This document shows, piece by piece, positions 17,134-24,989 of a stretch of DNA of 64,000 bases (its first letter is position 1; every line of letters begins with the position of its first letter). The position numbers and the translations under genes were made by a program. A model generated the notes under the pieces. It searched no databases. It was not told the DNA's origin and saw nothing but the letters and a program-made list of their open reading frames with translations. Source of the DNA: Arthrobacter_H rhombi (GTDB lineage: Bacteria > Actinomycetota > Actinomycetes > Actinomycetales > Micrococcaceae); NCBI RefSeq assembly GCF_039526245.1, contig NZ_BAAAIV010000005.1:243959-307958 (forward strand), in the 5' to 3' direction.

Positions 17134-18069
17134 CTAGCCGCGGATGTCGTCGTACAGCAGGGTGGAGATGTAGCGCTCACCGAAGTCGGGGACCACGGCG
17201 ACCACGAGCTTGCCGGCATTCTCGGGACGAGCGGCGACCTGCAGGGCTCCCCACACCGCGGCGCCGGAGGAGATCCCTCCCAGGATGCCCTCCTTGGTGC
17301 CCAGATCGCGGGCCGTGGCCACGGAGTCCTCGATCGAGGCGTCGAGCACCTCGTTGTAGATCTTCGTGTCCAGCACCTCCGGGATGAAGTTGGCCCCGAG
17401 GCCCTGGATCTTGTGCGGACCGGGGTTTCCGCCGTTGAGGATGGCCGAATCCTTCGGCTCGACGGCCACGATCTGCACCTCGGGCTTCTTCTCGCGCAGC
17501 AGGGCCCCGGCGCCGGTGATGGTGCCGCCGGTGCCGATGCCGGCAACGAGGATGTCCACGGCGCCGTCGGAGTCGTCCCAGATCTCCTGGCCGGTGGTGG
17601 TCCGGTGGATCTCGGGGTTCGCCTGGTTGGCGAACTGCTGCGCCCAGATGGCGTTGTCGGTGGTGGCAACGATGTCCTTGGCCTTCTCCACCGCTCCACG
17701 CATGCCCTCGGACCCGGGGGTGAGCACGATCTCGGCGCCAAAGGCGCGCAGCATGACACGGCGCTCGGTCGACATGGTCTCCGGCATGGTCAGGATGACC
17801 CGGTAGCCGCGGGCGGCGCCGACCATGGCCAGGGCGATGCCGGTGTTGCCGGAGGTGCCCTCCACGATGGTTCCGCCCGGATGCAGGGCCCCGGCCTTCT
17901 CGGCGGCGTCGACGATGGCCACGCCGATGCGGTCCTTGACGCTGTTGGCCGGGTTGTAGAACTCCAGCTTCACGGCCACCTGGGCGGGCAGGCCCTCGGC
18001 CATCCGGTTCAACCGGACCAGGGGAGTGCGCCCCACGAGCTCGGTGACGTCGTTGTAGATCGGTGCCAT
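17134..18069 (-). CDS. cysK: cysteine synthase A (O-acetylserine sulfhydrylase)
   Basis: A 311-residue PLP enzyme. The cofactor lysine is Lys45 in ANSVKDRIG, the substrate loop is EGTSGNTGIA, and the phosphate cup is GIGTGGTITG. It makes cysteine from O-acetylserine and sulfide. I start at ATG 18069 (AGCAGG upstream), which gives MAPIYNDVTELVGRTPLVRL, as in homologues; an in-frame extension to 18111 has no support. It is first in the cysK-cysE operon. Confidence 0.96.
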   Translation of the reverse strand: MAPIYNDVTELVGRTPLVRLNRMAEGLPAQVAVKLEFYNPANSVKDRIGVAIVDAAEKAGALHPGGTIVEGTSGNTGIALAMVGAARGYRVILTMPETMSTERRVMLRAFGAEIVLTPGSEGMRGAVEKAKDIVATTDNAIWAQQFANQANPEIHRTTTGQEIWDDSDGAVDILVAGIGTGGTITGAGALLREKKPEVQIVAVEPKDSAILNGGNPGPHKIQGLGANFIPEVLDTKIYNEVLDASIEDSVATARDLGTKEGILGGISSGAAVWGALQVAARPENAGKLVVAVVPDFGERYISTLLYDDIRG

Positions 18070-18139
18070 AGTTTGCCTGCTTTCGGAAGAAGTGTCGTGG
18101 TATTTCGTCATCCAGCCTATCGAGGCCCGGAATCACGCC

Positions 18140-18748
18140 TCACTCGGTGAGCCACTGGGAGTAATATTTCCGTGCCTTCGCCAGCTTCGGGTTGATGATC
18201 ACCTGGCAGTAGCCCTCGTAGGGGTTCCGTGCGTAGAAGTCCTGGTGGATGGTCTCCGCCTCGTGGAAATGCGGCGCCGGGACGATCTCGGTAACGATGG
18301 GGTCATCCCAGTTCTGCTGGTTGCGCCGCAGGGCCGCCTCGAACAACAGCCGTTGCTGGTCATCCACGTAGAACATGGACGAGCGGTACTGGGTGCCGAC
18401 ATCGTACCCCTGGCGGTTCAGCGTGGTCGGGTCGTGACCGGTGAAGAACATGTCCAGGATGACGTCTGCGGGCACGACGGCGGCATCAAAGGTGACGGCC
18501 ACGGCCTCGGCATGGCCCGTGGTTCCGCTGCACACCTCGCGGTAGTTCGGCTGTGGGGTGTGCCCGCCGATGTAACCGGAGACCACCGCGGAAACGCCCC
18601 TGGTCTTGCGGTAGACCGCGTCCATGCACCAGAAGCATCCGGCGCCCAGGATGAACGTGTGGACGCCGTGGTCGGGGAAATCGGTGGAACCGGAGGTGTC
18701 CGGCCCGGCCGCTGACATTGGGTTTGCTGACGTGCTGCTCACACCCAT
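18140..18748 (-). CDS. msrA: peptide methionine (S)-S-oxide reductase
   Basis: A 202-residue MsrA that reduces methionine-S-sulfoxide in proteins. The catalytic cysteine is Cys38 in GAGCFWCMDAV; the family pattern is GCFW. EVCSGTTGHAEAV and the PHFHEAETIHQDF region follow. The start is uncertain: in-frame ATG codons at 18775, 18748 and 18718 all lack a good ribosome site, and I chose the middle one. Anything upstream of 18775 in this frame is the antisense of the neighbouring Nif3 gene. Confidence 0.92.
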   Translation of the reverse strand: MGVSSTSANPMSAAGPDTSGSTDFPDHGVHTFILGAGCFWCMDAVYRKTRGVSAVVSGYIGGHTPQPNYREVCSGTTGHAEAVAVTFDAAVVPADVILDMFFTGHDPTTLNRQGYDVGTQYRSSMFYVDDQQRLLFEAALRRNQQNWDDPIVTEIVPAPHFHEAETIHQDFYARNPYEGYCQVIINPKLAKARKYYSQWLTE

Positions 18749-18823
18749 GGTCAATGCGTCGGGGCCCTCATTCATTCCCGGGCCCGGTCCTGTGGTTTCG
18801 CGCAGCGGGCAAAACGGCGGCAT

Positions 18824-18856
18824 TTGACACCCATGTGACCGCCTTCGGTCTACGGT
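18824..18856 (+). promoter_or_regulatory. promoter of the Nif3-family gene
   Basis: TTGACA (18824-18829) and TACGGT (18851-18856) are separated by a long 21-bp spacer, and TACGGT is exactly 6 nt before the ATG at 18863. This would give a leaderless transcript. The -35 pairing is doubtful because of the spacer; the -10 position is the stronger clue. Confidence 0.5.
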
Positions 18857-18862
18857 GGGTAC

Positions 18863-19936
18863 ATGCATAACGACGACGACACCACCGCGCACCAGCCCCG
18901 GGATGAGGACGCCGTCCTCCTGGAGCAGGCAGCGGCCACCGACGGCACCGCGGAACCCGGGAATCCCGAGCCGGACGAAGCCGAGCCGGCCGAGGCAGCA
19001 GCTCCCGACGTTCCAGCCGTCGTCGAACCGGAAGGCAATGGAGTGGGGGCAGCGGATGCCACCGCAGCCGTGGCGCCGGCCGCCCAGCCCGGGGCAACGG
19101 CCCCGACCCTCGGCGAGGTCCTGGTGGCCATCGAGGAACTCTGGCCCGCATCCCTCGCCGAGGACTGGGACGCCGTCGGCCTGGTGGCCGGCCGGCTGGA
19201 GCAGCCGGTCCGCCGCGTCGTCTTCGCCGTGGACCCGACACTCGAGGTGGTCCGCGACGCCGTGGAGCGCGGCGCCGACCTGCTGATCACCCACCACCCC
19301 CTGCTGCTGCGGGGGGTGAAGTCGGTGGCCGCCGACCAGTTCAAGGGCGAGGTCGTCCACGAACTCATCGAGAACCACTGCGCACTGGTCACCGTCCACA
19401 CCAATGGCGACTCCGCGGTCGGCGGCGTCTCCGATGTGCTGGCGGATATCTTCGGCCTGGTCGACGTCGCCCCGCTGGTCACCGCCCCCGCGGGGCTGCC
19501 CGAAGAGGGCATCGGCCGGGTCGGGACGTTGCCCAGTGCCCTGTCCCTGGGCGATTTCGCCTCCCGGGTGTTCGGCGCGCTGCCTGCAGTCGCCGGCGGC
19601 GTGCGGGTCGCCGGGGACCGGGACGGGATCGTGAGCACCGTTGCCGTCTGCGGTGGTGCCGGCGACAGCCTCTTCGACGCGGTGCGCGCCTTCCGGGCCG
19701 ATGTGTTCGTCACCGCCGACCTGCGCCACCACCCGGCTTCCGAAGCCCGCGAGGCTGCCGTGGAGAACCGCCCGTACCTGATCGACATCTCCCACTTCGC
19801 CGGCGAATGGTTGTGGCTGCCCGCCGCCGCGGAGGGGCTCTACAACGTGCTGATCGATCAGGGCTTCGCCGTGGAGATCGGCGTCAGCTCGATCAACACC
19901 GATCCGTGGGACTTCGTCCTGACTCCCGGCCACTGA
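18863..19936 (+). CDS. Nif3-like dinuclear metal-binding protein (YbgI/YqfO family)
   Basis: A 357-residue protein. Residues 1-85 are a low-complexity Ala/Pro/Glu-rich segment with no fold. The Nif3 core begins at PTLGEVLVAIEELWP. Metal ligands are in LLITHHPLLLRG, in TVHTNGDSAVGG and near the C-terminus (DISHFAGEW). The family is often labelled GTP cyclohydrolase 1 type 2, but its role is unsettled. It is followed by the coiled-coil zinc-ribbon-like gene, as Rv2230c-Rv2229c in M. tuberculosis. Confidence 0.87.
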   Translation: MHNDDDTTAHQPRDEDAVLLEQAAATDGTAEPGNPEPDEAEPAEAAAPDVPAVVEPEGNGVGAADATAAVAPAAQPGATAPTLGEVLVAIEELWPASLAEDWDAVGLVAGRLEQPVRRVVFAVDPTLEVVRDAVERGADLLITHHPLLLRGVKSVAADQFKGEVVHELIENHCALVTVHTNGDSAVGGVSDVLADIFGLVDVAPLVTAPAGLPEEGIGRVGTLPSALSLGDFASRVFGALPAVAGGVRVAGDRDGIVSTVAVCGGAGDSLFDAVRAFRADVFVTADLRHHPASEAREAAVENRPYLIDISHFAGEWLWLPAAAEGLYNVLIDQGFAVEIGVSSINTDPWDFVLTPGH

Positions 19937-19990
19937 ACCGGTCCGATCGACAGTAGGCTGGGAAACCACCCAGGACGAGGAGAACCACCG

Positions 19991-20728
19991 ATGGCCAAGG
20001 CATCACCCGCCGAGCAGCTGCTGCTGTTGGATCTGCAGGCGCTGGACTCGCAGATCGTCACGATTGACCGGGCCGTGAAGGAACTCGCCACCGACCCGGA
20101 GATTGCCGCCGCGGAGGCAGCCGTAGCCGAGGCCGAATCGGTGCGCCGGGAGATCGCCGCGAAATCGGCTGCCGCCCAGCAGGCCCTCACCGACGCGGAA
20201 CACCAGGTCGAAAAAGTCCAGGCCCGCATCGAGAAGGACCGCGCACAGATCGACGCCGGTCGCGGAACCGCCCGGGACATGATGGCCCTGCAGCATGAGA
20301 TCGATTCGCTGACCCAGAAGCGCGGGGAACTCGAGGGCGTCGAGCTCGAGCTGATGGAGGCCGCCGAGGAGGTGGCGCCGCGACTGGAGGGCGCCACGGC
20401 GTCCGCCGACGGCACCGCAGCCCAGCTGGCGCAGCTCGAGCGCGCCCGCACCGGGCGTGGCGAGGAATTGGCCGGCGAACGCCGGGCGCTGGTGGCCCAG
20501 CGCGCGGAATTGGCCGGCCGGGTCGACGCCGCCCTGCTGGCCCTGTACGAAAAGCGGTTGGCACAGCGCGGCGTGGGAGCCGCCCGCCTGTTCCACGGCA
20601 CCTCGGAGGGTTCAGGAATGCAGTTGGCCGCCGGCGACCTGGCGGAGATCCGCGGCGCGGCCGAGGACGACGTGGTCTTTTGCCCGGATTCCGGGGCGAT
20701 CCTGGTCCGCTCCGCGGAATGGATGTAG
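19991..20728 (+). CDS. coiled-coil protein related to the C4 zinc-ribbon (CT398-like) family
   Basis: A 245-residue protein. Residues 8-190 form a long Ala/Glu-rich antiparallel coiled coil, and the last 50 residues match the zinc-ribbon module of this family (GMQLAAGDLAEIRGAAEDDVV). The metal site is degenerate: where two CxxC pairs are expected I find TSEGSG and FCPDSG, so only one cysteine remains and zinc is probably not bound. GAGGAG lies upstream of ATG 19991. It follows the Nif3 gene by 54 bp. Homologues bind RNA polymerase or type III components in other phyla; the role here is unknown. Confidence 0.85.
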   Translation: MAKASPAEQLLLLDLQALDSQIVTIDRAVKELATDPEIAAAEAAVAEAESVRREIAAKSAAAQQALTDAEHQVEKVQARIEKDRAQIDAGRGTARDMMALQHEIDSLTQKRGELEGVELELMEAAEEVAPRLEGATASADGTAAQLAQLERARTGRGEELAGERRALVAQRAELAGRVDAALLALYEKRLAQRGVGAARLFHGTSEGSGMQLAAGDLAEIRGAAEDDVVFCPDSGAILVRSAEWM

Positions 20729-21165
20729 TCCAGCCGGCAGGCCCACCGCCCGACGGCACCGGCGAACCGCGGGGCCGCCTCCATCACGTCGAGCTGTGGG
20801 TGGCCGACCACGAGCGCGCCCAGGCGACCCTGGGATGGCTCTTCGGACAGCTGGGGTACGTGCGCGCCGATACCTGGCCGTCCGGATCCAGCTGGCAGGG
20901 CGCGGGGGAGTACCTGGTGCTCGAATCCGGCCCCGACGTGATGGCCGCTGCCCACGAGCGCACGCGCCCGGGGCTGAACCACCTGGCCTTCCACGCGGGC
21001 AGCGCATCCGACGTCGAGGCCCTCACCCGGACGGCGCTGGAGCACGGCTTCAGCCTGATGTTCGCCGACCGGCATCCGCACGCCGGCGGCCCCGACCACT
21101 ACGCCGCCTACCTGCAGGACGCCGACGGGTTCGAGGTCGAACTGGTCGCCACGCGCCGGAGCTGA
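20719..21165 (+). CDS. VOC (glyoxalase/bleomycin resistance) family protein
   Basis: A 148-residue protein with the VOC metal-ligand pattern: LHHVELWVADHERA, GLNHLAFHAG and a C-terminal DADGFEVELVA. Such proteins catalyse metal-dependent lyase or dioxygenase reactions or bind antibiotics; the substrate here is not predictable. The ATG at 20719 overlaps the end of the coiled-coil gene by 10 nt, indicating translational coupling. Confidence 0.85.
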   Translation: MDVVQPAGPPPDGTGEPRGRLHHVELWVADHERAQATLGWLFGQLGYVRADTWPSGSSWQGAGEYLVLESGPDVMAAAHERTRPGLNHLAFHAGSASDVEALTRTALEHGFSLMFADRHPHAGGPDHYAAYLQDADGFEVELVATRRS

Positions 21166-21175
21166 CCGGGCACGG

Positions 21176-21958
21176 CTATCCGGCCGCGAAGCTGTGGTCC
21201 TCCGGCAGGATGATGTTCAGCTGGTGTGCCTTGCGCCCGGTGGCCGGAACCAGCTCGGCCTCCCACTTCTCCTGGGCGGCCTGCAGCAGCGCCGCGGGGG
21301 TCTTCGGTTCGGCCCGGCGTTGGAGCAGATGCCGGGCCAGTTCGCCGCGGGTGTGCTTGGCGAAGTGGGAGACGACCTTGCGCTGGCCGCCCCGCAGCTG
21401 GAACACCGACACGGCGACGGTGGTTTCCGGCGGCGGGGCGAAGGCTGCGGCATAGGTGCTGGAGCGGCAGTCGATGACCAGTTCGCCGTCTGCCCGCTCG
21501 CCGAGGACGGGGTTCAGCCGTGTCTTCCACCAGCTGGCCAGTTTCCCGATGCCCGGCAGGTTCACCGACATGCCCAACCGGTAGGCGGGGATCCGGTCGG
21601 CAAATCCCACGGCACCCCACAGCGCCGAAATGACGACGACGGCGGCGTCCGCCTTGCGCCGTTGGGCCGGAGTCAGGCTCCGGTAGCCCAGCGCCTCATA
21701 CAGCACGCCGGTGTAGACGGAATGGGCGGGGGCTGCCGGCTCCCGGTGCAACGTGATGTTCCGGGCGACATCCTCGGCCAGCGACGCGCCGACACCGAGG
21801 ACCTGATGGGCGTCGGCGGAGGCGGAGACCTCGGCGAGCGCGGACAACACCTCGGCGCGAGCCGGAGCCAGTTCCTGGAAGGCGAGAGCACCGGCGTCGT
21901 ACATCTCTCCCTGGGTAGCGGGTTGTTTGCCTTCGGAGGGGGGAAGCAGAATCAGCAC
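21176..21958 (-). CDS. yaaA: YaaA/DUF328 peroxide stress protein
   Basis: A 260-residue YaaA-family protein. The start MLILLPPSEGK and the motifs VYTGVLYEAL, SALWGAV and SHFAKHTRGELARHLL are typical. In E. coli YaaA lowers free iron during hydrogen peroxide stress and the fold binds DNA. The start is GTG 21958 with TAGGAT exactly 6 nt upstream (21970-21965) and no Shine-Dalgarno, so the mRNA is probably leaderless. It is convergent with the VOC gene. Confidence 0.93.
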   Translation of the reverse strand: MLILLPPSEGKQPATQGEMYDAGALAFQELAPARAEVLSALAEVSASADAHQVLGVGASLAEDVARNITLHREPAAPAHSVYTGVLYEALGYRSLTPAQRRKADAAVVVISALWGAVGFADRIPAYRLGMSVNLPGIGKLASWWKTRLNPVLGERADGELVIDCRSSTYAAAFAPPPETTVAVSVFQLRGGQRKVVSHFAKHTRGELARHLLQRRAEPKTPAALLQAAQEKWEAELVPATGRKAHQLNIILPEDHSFAAG

Positions 21959-22043
21959 CCATCGATCCTAACGGCGGGAAGGGGCTGCGCGGCGCACCTG
22001 TAAAGTGGACGATCGAACGCAACCGGTGACCAGAGAAGAAACG

Positions 22044-23132
22044 GTGATCCATCTGATATCCCGCCGAGACCCAGTTCTCGACTCCGCCAAGGGCGTCCTG
22101 ATCCTGCTGGTCGTCATCGGCCATTTGCTGGCCCGCACTGAACCTCCGAACGCTGAGGTGACGAAGGCCCTGTACGCCGGGATCTATGCGTTCCACATGC
22201 CGGCCTTCGTGTTCCTGGCCGGCATCACCTCGAAACCGCGGGGGATCCTGAAGCGCTGCGTTCAATTTCTGACCCTTCTGGTGGTCTTCCAGACGGCGTT
22301 CTACTGGTTTCGACGGTTGATGGGCTCGGATGCGGCGTTCGACTGGACCACGCCCAAATGGCTGCTCTGGTTCCTGTTCTCGATGGCGGTGTGGACGCTG
22401 TTGACCCCGCTGATGGCGAAGGCGCCCCGGGCGAGCCTGGCGCTGTCCGTGGCCATCTCGTTGGGTGCCGGGATGATCGACGCGGTGGGATATCCGTTCA
22501 GCCTCTCCCGGACCCTGGTGTTCCTGCCCTTCTTCGTGCTCGGCTTCACCCACGGCAAGGCGGTGCTGGCGTACGTGGCGGGGCTTCGTACCCGCGGTCG
22601 CGTGGTCATTGCCGGGCTGGCCGTGGTGGTCCTGGGCGCACTGCTCGCGTGGGAGCCGGGACAAAAGTGGTTCTCCGGCAGCAGGGGGTATGCGGACCTC
22701 GAGGTTTCCGATCTCTCGGGTGTGGGGCACCGGATCATCCTCCACGTGGTCGCGGCGGTCCTGGCGATGGGCCTGCTGGTCTTGATTCCGCGGGAGCCGA
22801 ACCTGCTGACCCGGTATGGCCAGCGGAGCCTGTCCATCTACCTGCTGCATGGTTTTGCCGTCCTGGTGTTGGCCAACTATGTGGAGGATATGGCGGCGAA
22901 CAACGTCTGGGTGGCGATGGTGATCCTGGTGATCCTGACCGCGGGCATCGCGGTGTTGACGTCGATGCGGCAGGTGCACCACGTCATGGGCAGGATCGGC
23001 ACCGCGTTGGTGCCGTTGGTCGACCGGTTCGCCGCGCCGACGCCGGTGGCCGCAACTACGGCGCCGACAGCCGAGCCGGCCGATGCGGCGGCGCGGCGGG
23101 CTGCGGTCCGGGAACAGGCCATGCACCGGTAG
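22044..23132 (+). CDS. acyltransferase 3 family membrane protein (fucose 4-O-acetylase-like)
   Basis: A 362-residue integral membrane protein with about ten helices. The family signature is DSAKGVLILLVVIGHLL at the N-terminus and FHMPAFVFLAGITSK in helix 2-3. It resembles NolL-type acetylases that modify surface sugars. A TAAAGT -10 hexamer (22001-22006) puts transcription start near 22013, so I chose the downstream GTG 22044 behind AGAGAAG rather than GTG 22005. The C-terminal 35 residues are cytoplasmic and Ala/Arg-rich. The gene ends 10 bp before RNase P RNA. Confidence 0.85.
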   Translation: MIHLISRRDPVLDSAKGVLILLVVIGHLLARTEPPNAEVTKALYAGIYAFHMPAFVFLAGITSKPRGILKRCVQFLTLLVVFQTAFYWFRRLMGSDAAFDWTTPKWLLWFLFSMAVWTLLTPLMAKAPRASLALSVAISLGAGMIDAVGYPFSLSRTLVFLPFFVLGFTHGKAVLAYVAGLRTRGRVVIAGLAVVVLGALLAWEPGQKWFSGSRGYADLEVSDLSGVGHRIILHVVAAVLAMGLLVLIPREPNLLTRYGQRSLSIYLLHGFAVLVLANYVEDMAANNVWVAMVILVILTAGIAVLTSMRQVHHVMGRIGTALVPLVDRFAAPTPVAATTAPTAEPADAAARRAAVREQAMHR

Positions 23133-23142
23133 ACTGTCTGCC

Positions 23143-23514
23143 GGACGGGATGGCTGGACGATCGCGTGTCGCGCAAGCGGCCCGAGGAACGTCCGGGCTC
23201 CACAGAACAGGGTGGTGGGTAACGCCCACTCGGGGTAACCCGCAGGCCAGTGCCACAGAAAACAGACCGCCCGCCTCGTGCGGGTCAGGGTGAAACGGTG
23301 GTGTAAGAGACCACCAGCGCCCCCGGTGACGGGGGCGGCTCGGTAAACCCCACCCGGAGCAAGGCCAGACAGGCTGCGTCATGAGGGCTGTTCGCCCCAG
23401 TAGTCGGGTAGGCCGCTCGAGGGCATCGGCAACGGTGCCCCTAGATGGATGATCGTCACCGGCAGCCGGGTAACCGCTGCCGGCACAAAACCCGGCGTAC
23501 AGGCCATCCCGTCC
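23143..23514 (+). ncRNA. rnpB: RNase P RNA, bacterial type A
   Basis: About 372 nt. P1 pairs GGACGGGATGGC (23143-23154) with the 3' end around 23503-23514. The conserved blocks are all present in order: GAGGAACGTCCGGGCTCCAC with CAGGGTGGTGGGTAACGCCC (P3/P4 region), GCCACAGAAAACAGACCGCC, GAGTAA-like GCAAGGCCAGACAGG, and ATGATCGTCACC followed by AAAACCCGGCGTACAGG. It is the catalytic RNA that matures tRNA 5' ends. It lies between an acyltransferase and a convergent acetyltransferase. Confidence 0.97.
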
Positions 23515-23543
23515 CCACACAGCGGCTCTTGATGCCAAGGGTG

Positions 23544-24338
23544 CTAGCTGCGCAGGAGCCCGGCCAGTTGCTTTTGGTGGTGACGGGCACGCCGTTTGAT
23601 CCGTGCCCACGGTTTCAGCGTGGTGGTGGCGGGCTGCGCCTCGTCTTCAGTGAGGTTCCAGTACTTGGATTTCTTCACCGTGGACGCGTCCGGTTTGTAG
23701 AACGGCTTGGAATTAGACAGGTGTGGGCGCTCCCACGCGACGTTCCGACGCACCACGCGGGCAGGTGTCCCGGCGATGATGCAGTTGTTGGGGAACTTGC
23801 CCTTGGCGATGCTGTTCATGCCGACGACCGACCCGTTGCCGATGCTGGTTCCGGGACGGATGATGGCCCGACTGGCAATCCACACATGGTTTCCGATGCG
23901 GACGTCCTTTGACCAGTTGATCCGGCGGCCGGACTTCACGTCGAAGATCGGGTGGGCGTCGTCGGTGCGGATTTCGACGTCGGAGGCGATCATGACGTCG
24001 TCGCCCAGCGTGAGGCTGGTGCCTTCGACCGCCACCAGCATGCACAACTTCGTGGTGGTCACGTTCCTGCCGATCCGGATGCTCGAATCCTGACCCACGC
24101 GCACGTCGGCGCGCAGGGGGCCACGGCGGGGGCTTTTGCCGCCCAGTTCCAGCACGCCGTTATCGCAATCGAACCTGACCCGCAGTGAGCCGATCTTGGC
24201 GGTCGGGTCCACGATCAGGGTGTTGTTCGATCCCTTGAAGTGCACCTGGATGTTCTGGGTGAACGATGTGGGCGAAATGATCCTGTTTCCCTGGTCGTCT
24301 TCGTAGGTTGAAACTTCGGTGAGCGTGGGCATGCACAA
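23544..24338 (-). CDS. hexapeptide-repeat O-acetyltransferase
   Basis: A 264-residue left-handed beta-helix protein of the WbbJ/maltose acetyltransferase group. The C-terminal half of the helix has the catalytic pattern DDAHPIF, WIASRAIIRPGTSIGNGSVVG and NNCIIAGTPARVV; the last 60 residues are basic and unrelated. It probably acetylates a capsular or cell-wall sugar. The start is either TTG 24338 (GGGAG 11 nt upstream) or the ATG two codons later. It is convergent with rnpB. Confidence 0.87.
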   Translation of the reverse strand: MCMPTLTEVSTYEDDQGNRIISPTSFTQNIQVHFKGSNNTLIVDPTAKIGSLRVRFDCDNGVLELGGKSPRRGPLRADVRVGQDSSIRIGRNVTTTKLCMLVAVEGTSLTLGDDVMIASDVEIRTDDAHPIFDVKSGRRINWSKDVRIGNHVWIASRAIIRPGTSIGNGSVVGMNSIAKGKFPNNCIIAGTPARVVRRNVAWERPHLSNSKPFYKPDASTVKKSKYWNLTEDEAQPATTTLKPWARIKRRARHHQKQLAGLLRS

Positions 24339-24372
24339 ATTCTAGGGCACTCCCTCCACGACCCTTCCGAAC

Positions 24373-24396
24373 GGACACGGACACGGACACGGACAC
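24373..24396. repeat. hexanucleotide tandem repeat, 4 copies
   Basis: Four perfect copies of GGACAC lie upstream of the acetyltransferase gene. It is short, has no spacers, and could vary by slippage; no function is evident. Confidence 0.8.
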
Positions 24397-24516
24397 GGGC
24401 ATCGGCGCACCGAGGCACCAGGGCGATGAACTGGCAGCAGGCGGCCTTGAAGTGCATCAGAGCCTGTGCGCAGCGTCGGAGACCTGTGGGCGGCGGACCG
24501 CGGAAATCCGGTGATG

Positions 24517-24741
24517 TCAGCGGGTCCGGGGCGGGTACGGATCGCTGATCACCGGTCCGCGCTCGACCTCATCGTCGGGTTCCCAGTCCTCCGGATGGAT
24601 ACCGGGCGGAAAATCCCCGGGCATGGTTGCCCGGCGTATCCCGCCGGCCTTGCGGAGTCGGTCCCTGTCGCCGGTGCTGCGGCCGCGGGCCAGATCGGCG
24701 TCCAGGATGGCCAGCGATCGTTCGACGTTCGTCTTGTTCAT
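24517..24741 (-). CDS. 74-residue protein under a LexA-type promoter
   Basis: The protein begins MNKTNVERSLAILDADLARG and ends in a Pro/Asp/Glu-rich tail (HPEDWEPDDEVERG). It has no membrane segment and no family that I recognise. CGGGAG is 5 nt before the ATG at 24741, a good ribosome site. About 120 bp upstream lie a TAGACT -10 hexamer and an overlapping LexA box, and the leader holds two hairpins. The coding call rests on ribosome site, promoter and codon composition. The role is unknown; DNA damage induction is inferred. Confidence 0.65.
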   Translation of the reverse strand: MNKTNVERSLAILDADLARGRSTGDRDRLRKAGGIRRATMPGDFPPGIHPEDWEPDDEVERGPVISDPYPPRTR

Positions 24742-24762
24742 GCAAACTCCCGGCAGACGCGC

Positions 24763-24829
24763 AACCGGCCCCGCCCGAGGTGAAGGGGCGGAGCCGGTTG
24801 ATGAGGTGCGGCATGGGGGCAGCCGCACC
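24763..24829 (-). promoter_or_regulatory. two hairpins in the leader of the 74-residue gene
   Basis: Read in the direction of transcription, hairpin 1 pairs 24829-24822 with 24812-24805 (perfect 8 bp, GGTGCGGC arms). Hairpin 2 spans 24799-24763 (AACCGGC and CCGCCC arms, 8-nt loop). The second ends about 15 nt before the ribosome site. It could be an attenuator, a stabiliser or a translation control; this is inference. Confidence 0.5.
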
Positions 24830-24861
24830 AGCGACGCAAGAGACGGTGCGCCGCTAAAACC

Positions 24862-24884
24862 AGTCTAATCGAAAGTGTGTTCGA
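24862..24884 (-). promoter_or_regulatory. LexA (SOS) box with adjoining -10 hexamer
   Basis: 24869-24884 reads TCGAAAGTGTGTTCGA, one mismatch from the actinobacterial LexA consensus TCGAAC-N4-GTTCGA. On the minus strand it is followed directly by TAGACT (24867-24862), so LexA would cover the promoter spacer and block transcription toward the 74-residue gene. Confidence 0.75.
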
Positions 24885-24989
24885 ATAAAAGTGTGGGTTT
24901 CGACTGGATCGAGCTGGCGCCCGTGGCCATCAACTTCCGCACACCGGCCGCGATCATGGGGCCGCCATGCCGGTTGCTAAGCTCAACGG

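Noticed and set aside
18749..19969. N-terminal extension of the msrA frame to 609 residues
   Set aside because: The extra part is antisense to the Nif3-family gene and has no similarity to MsrA.
24373..24396. Possible CRISPR or iteron array
   Set aside because: Only four contiguous 6-bp units without spacers; a simple tandem repeat.
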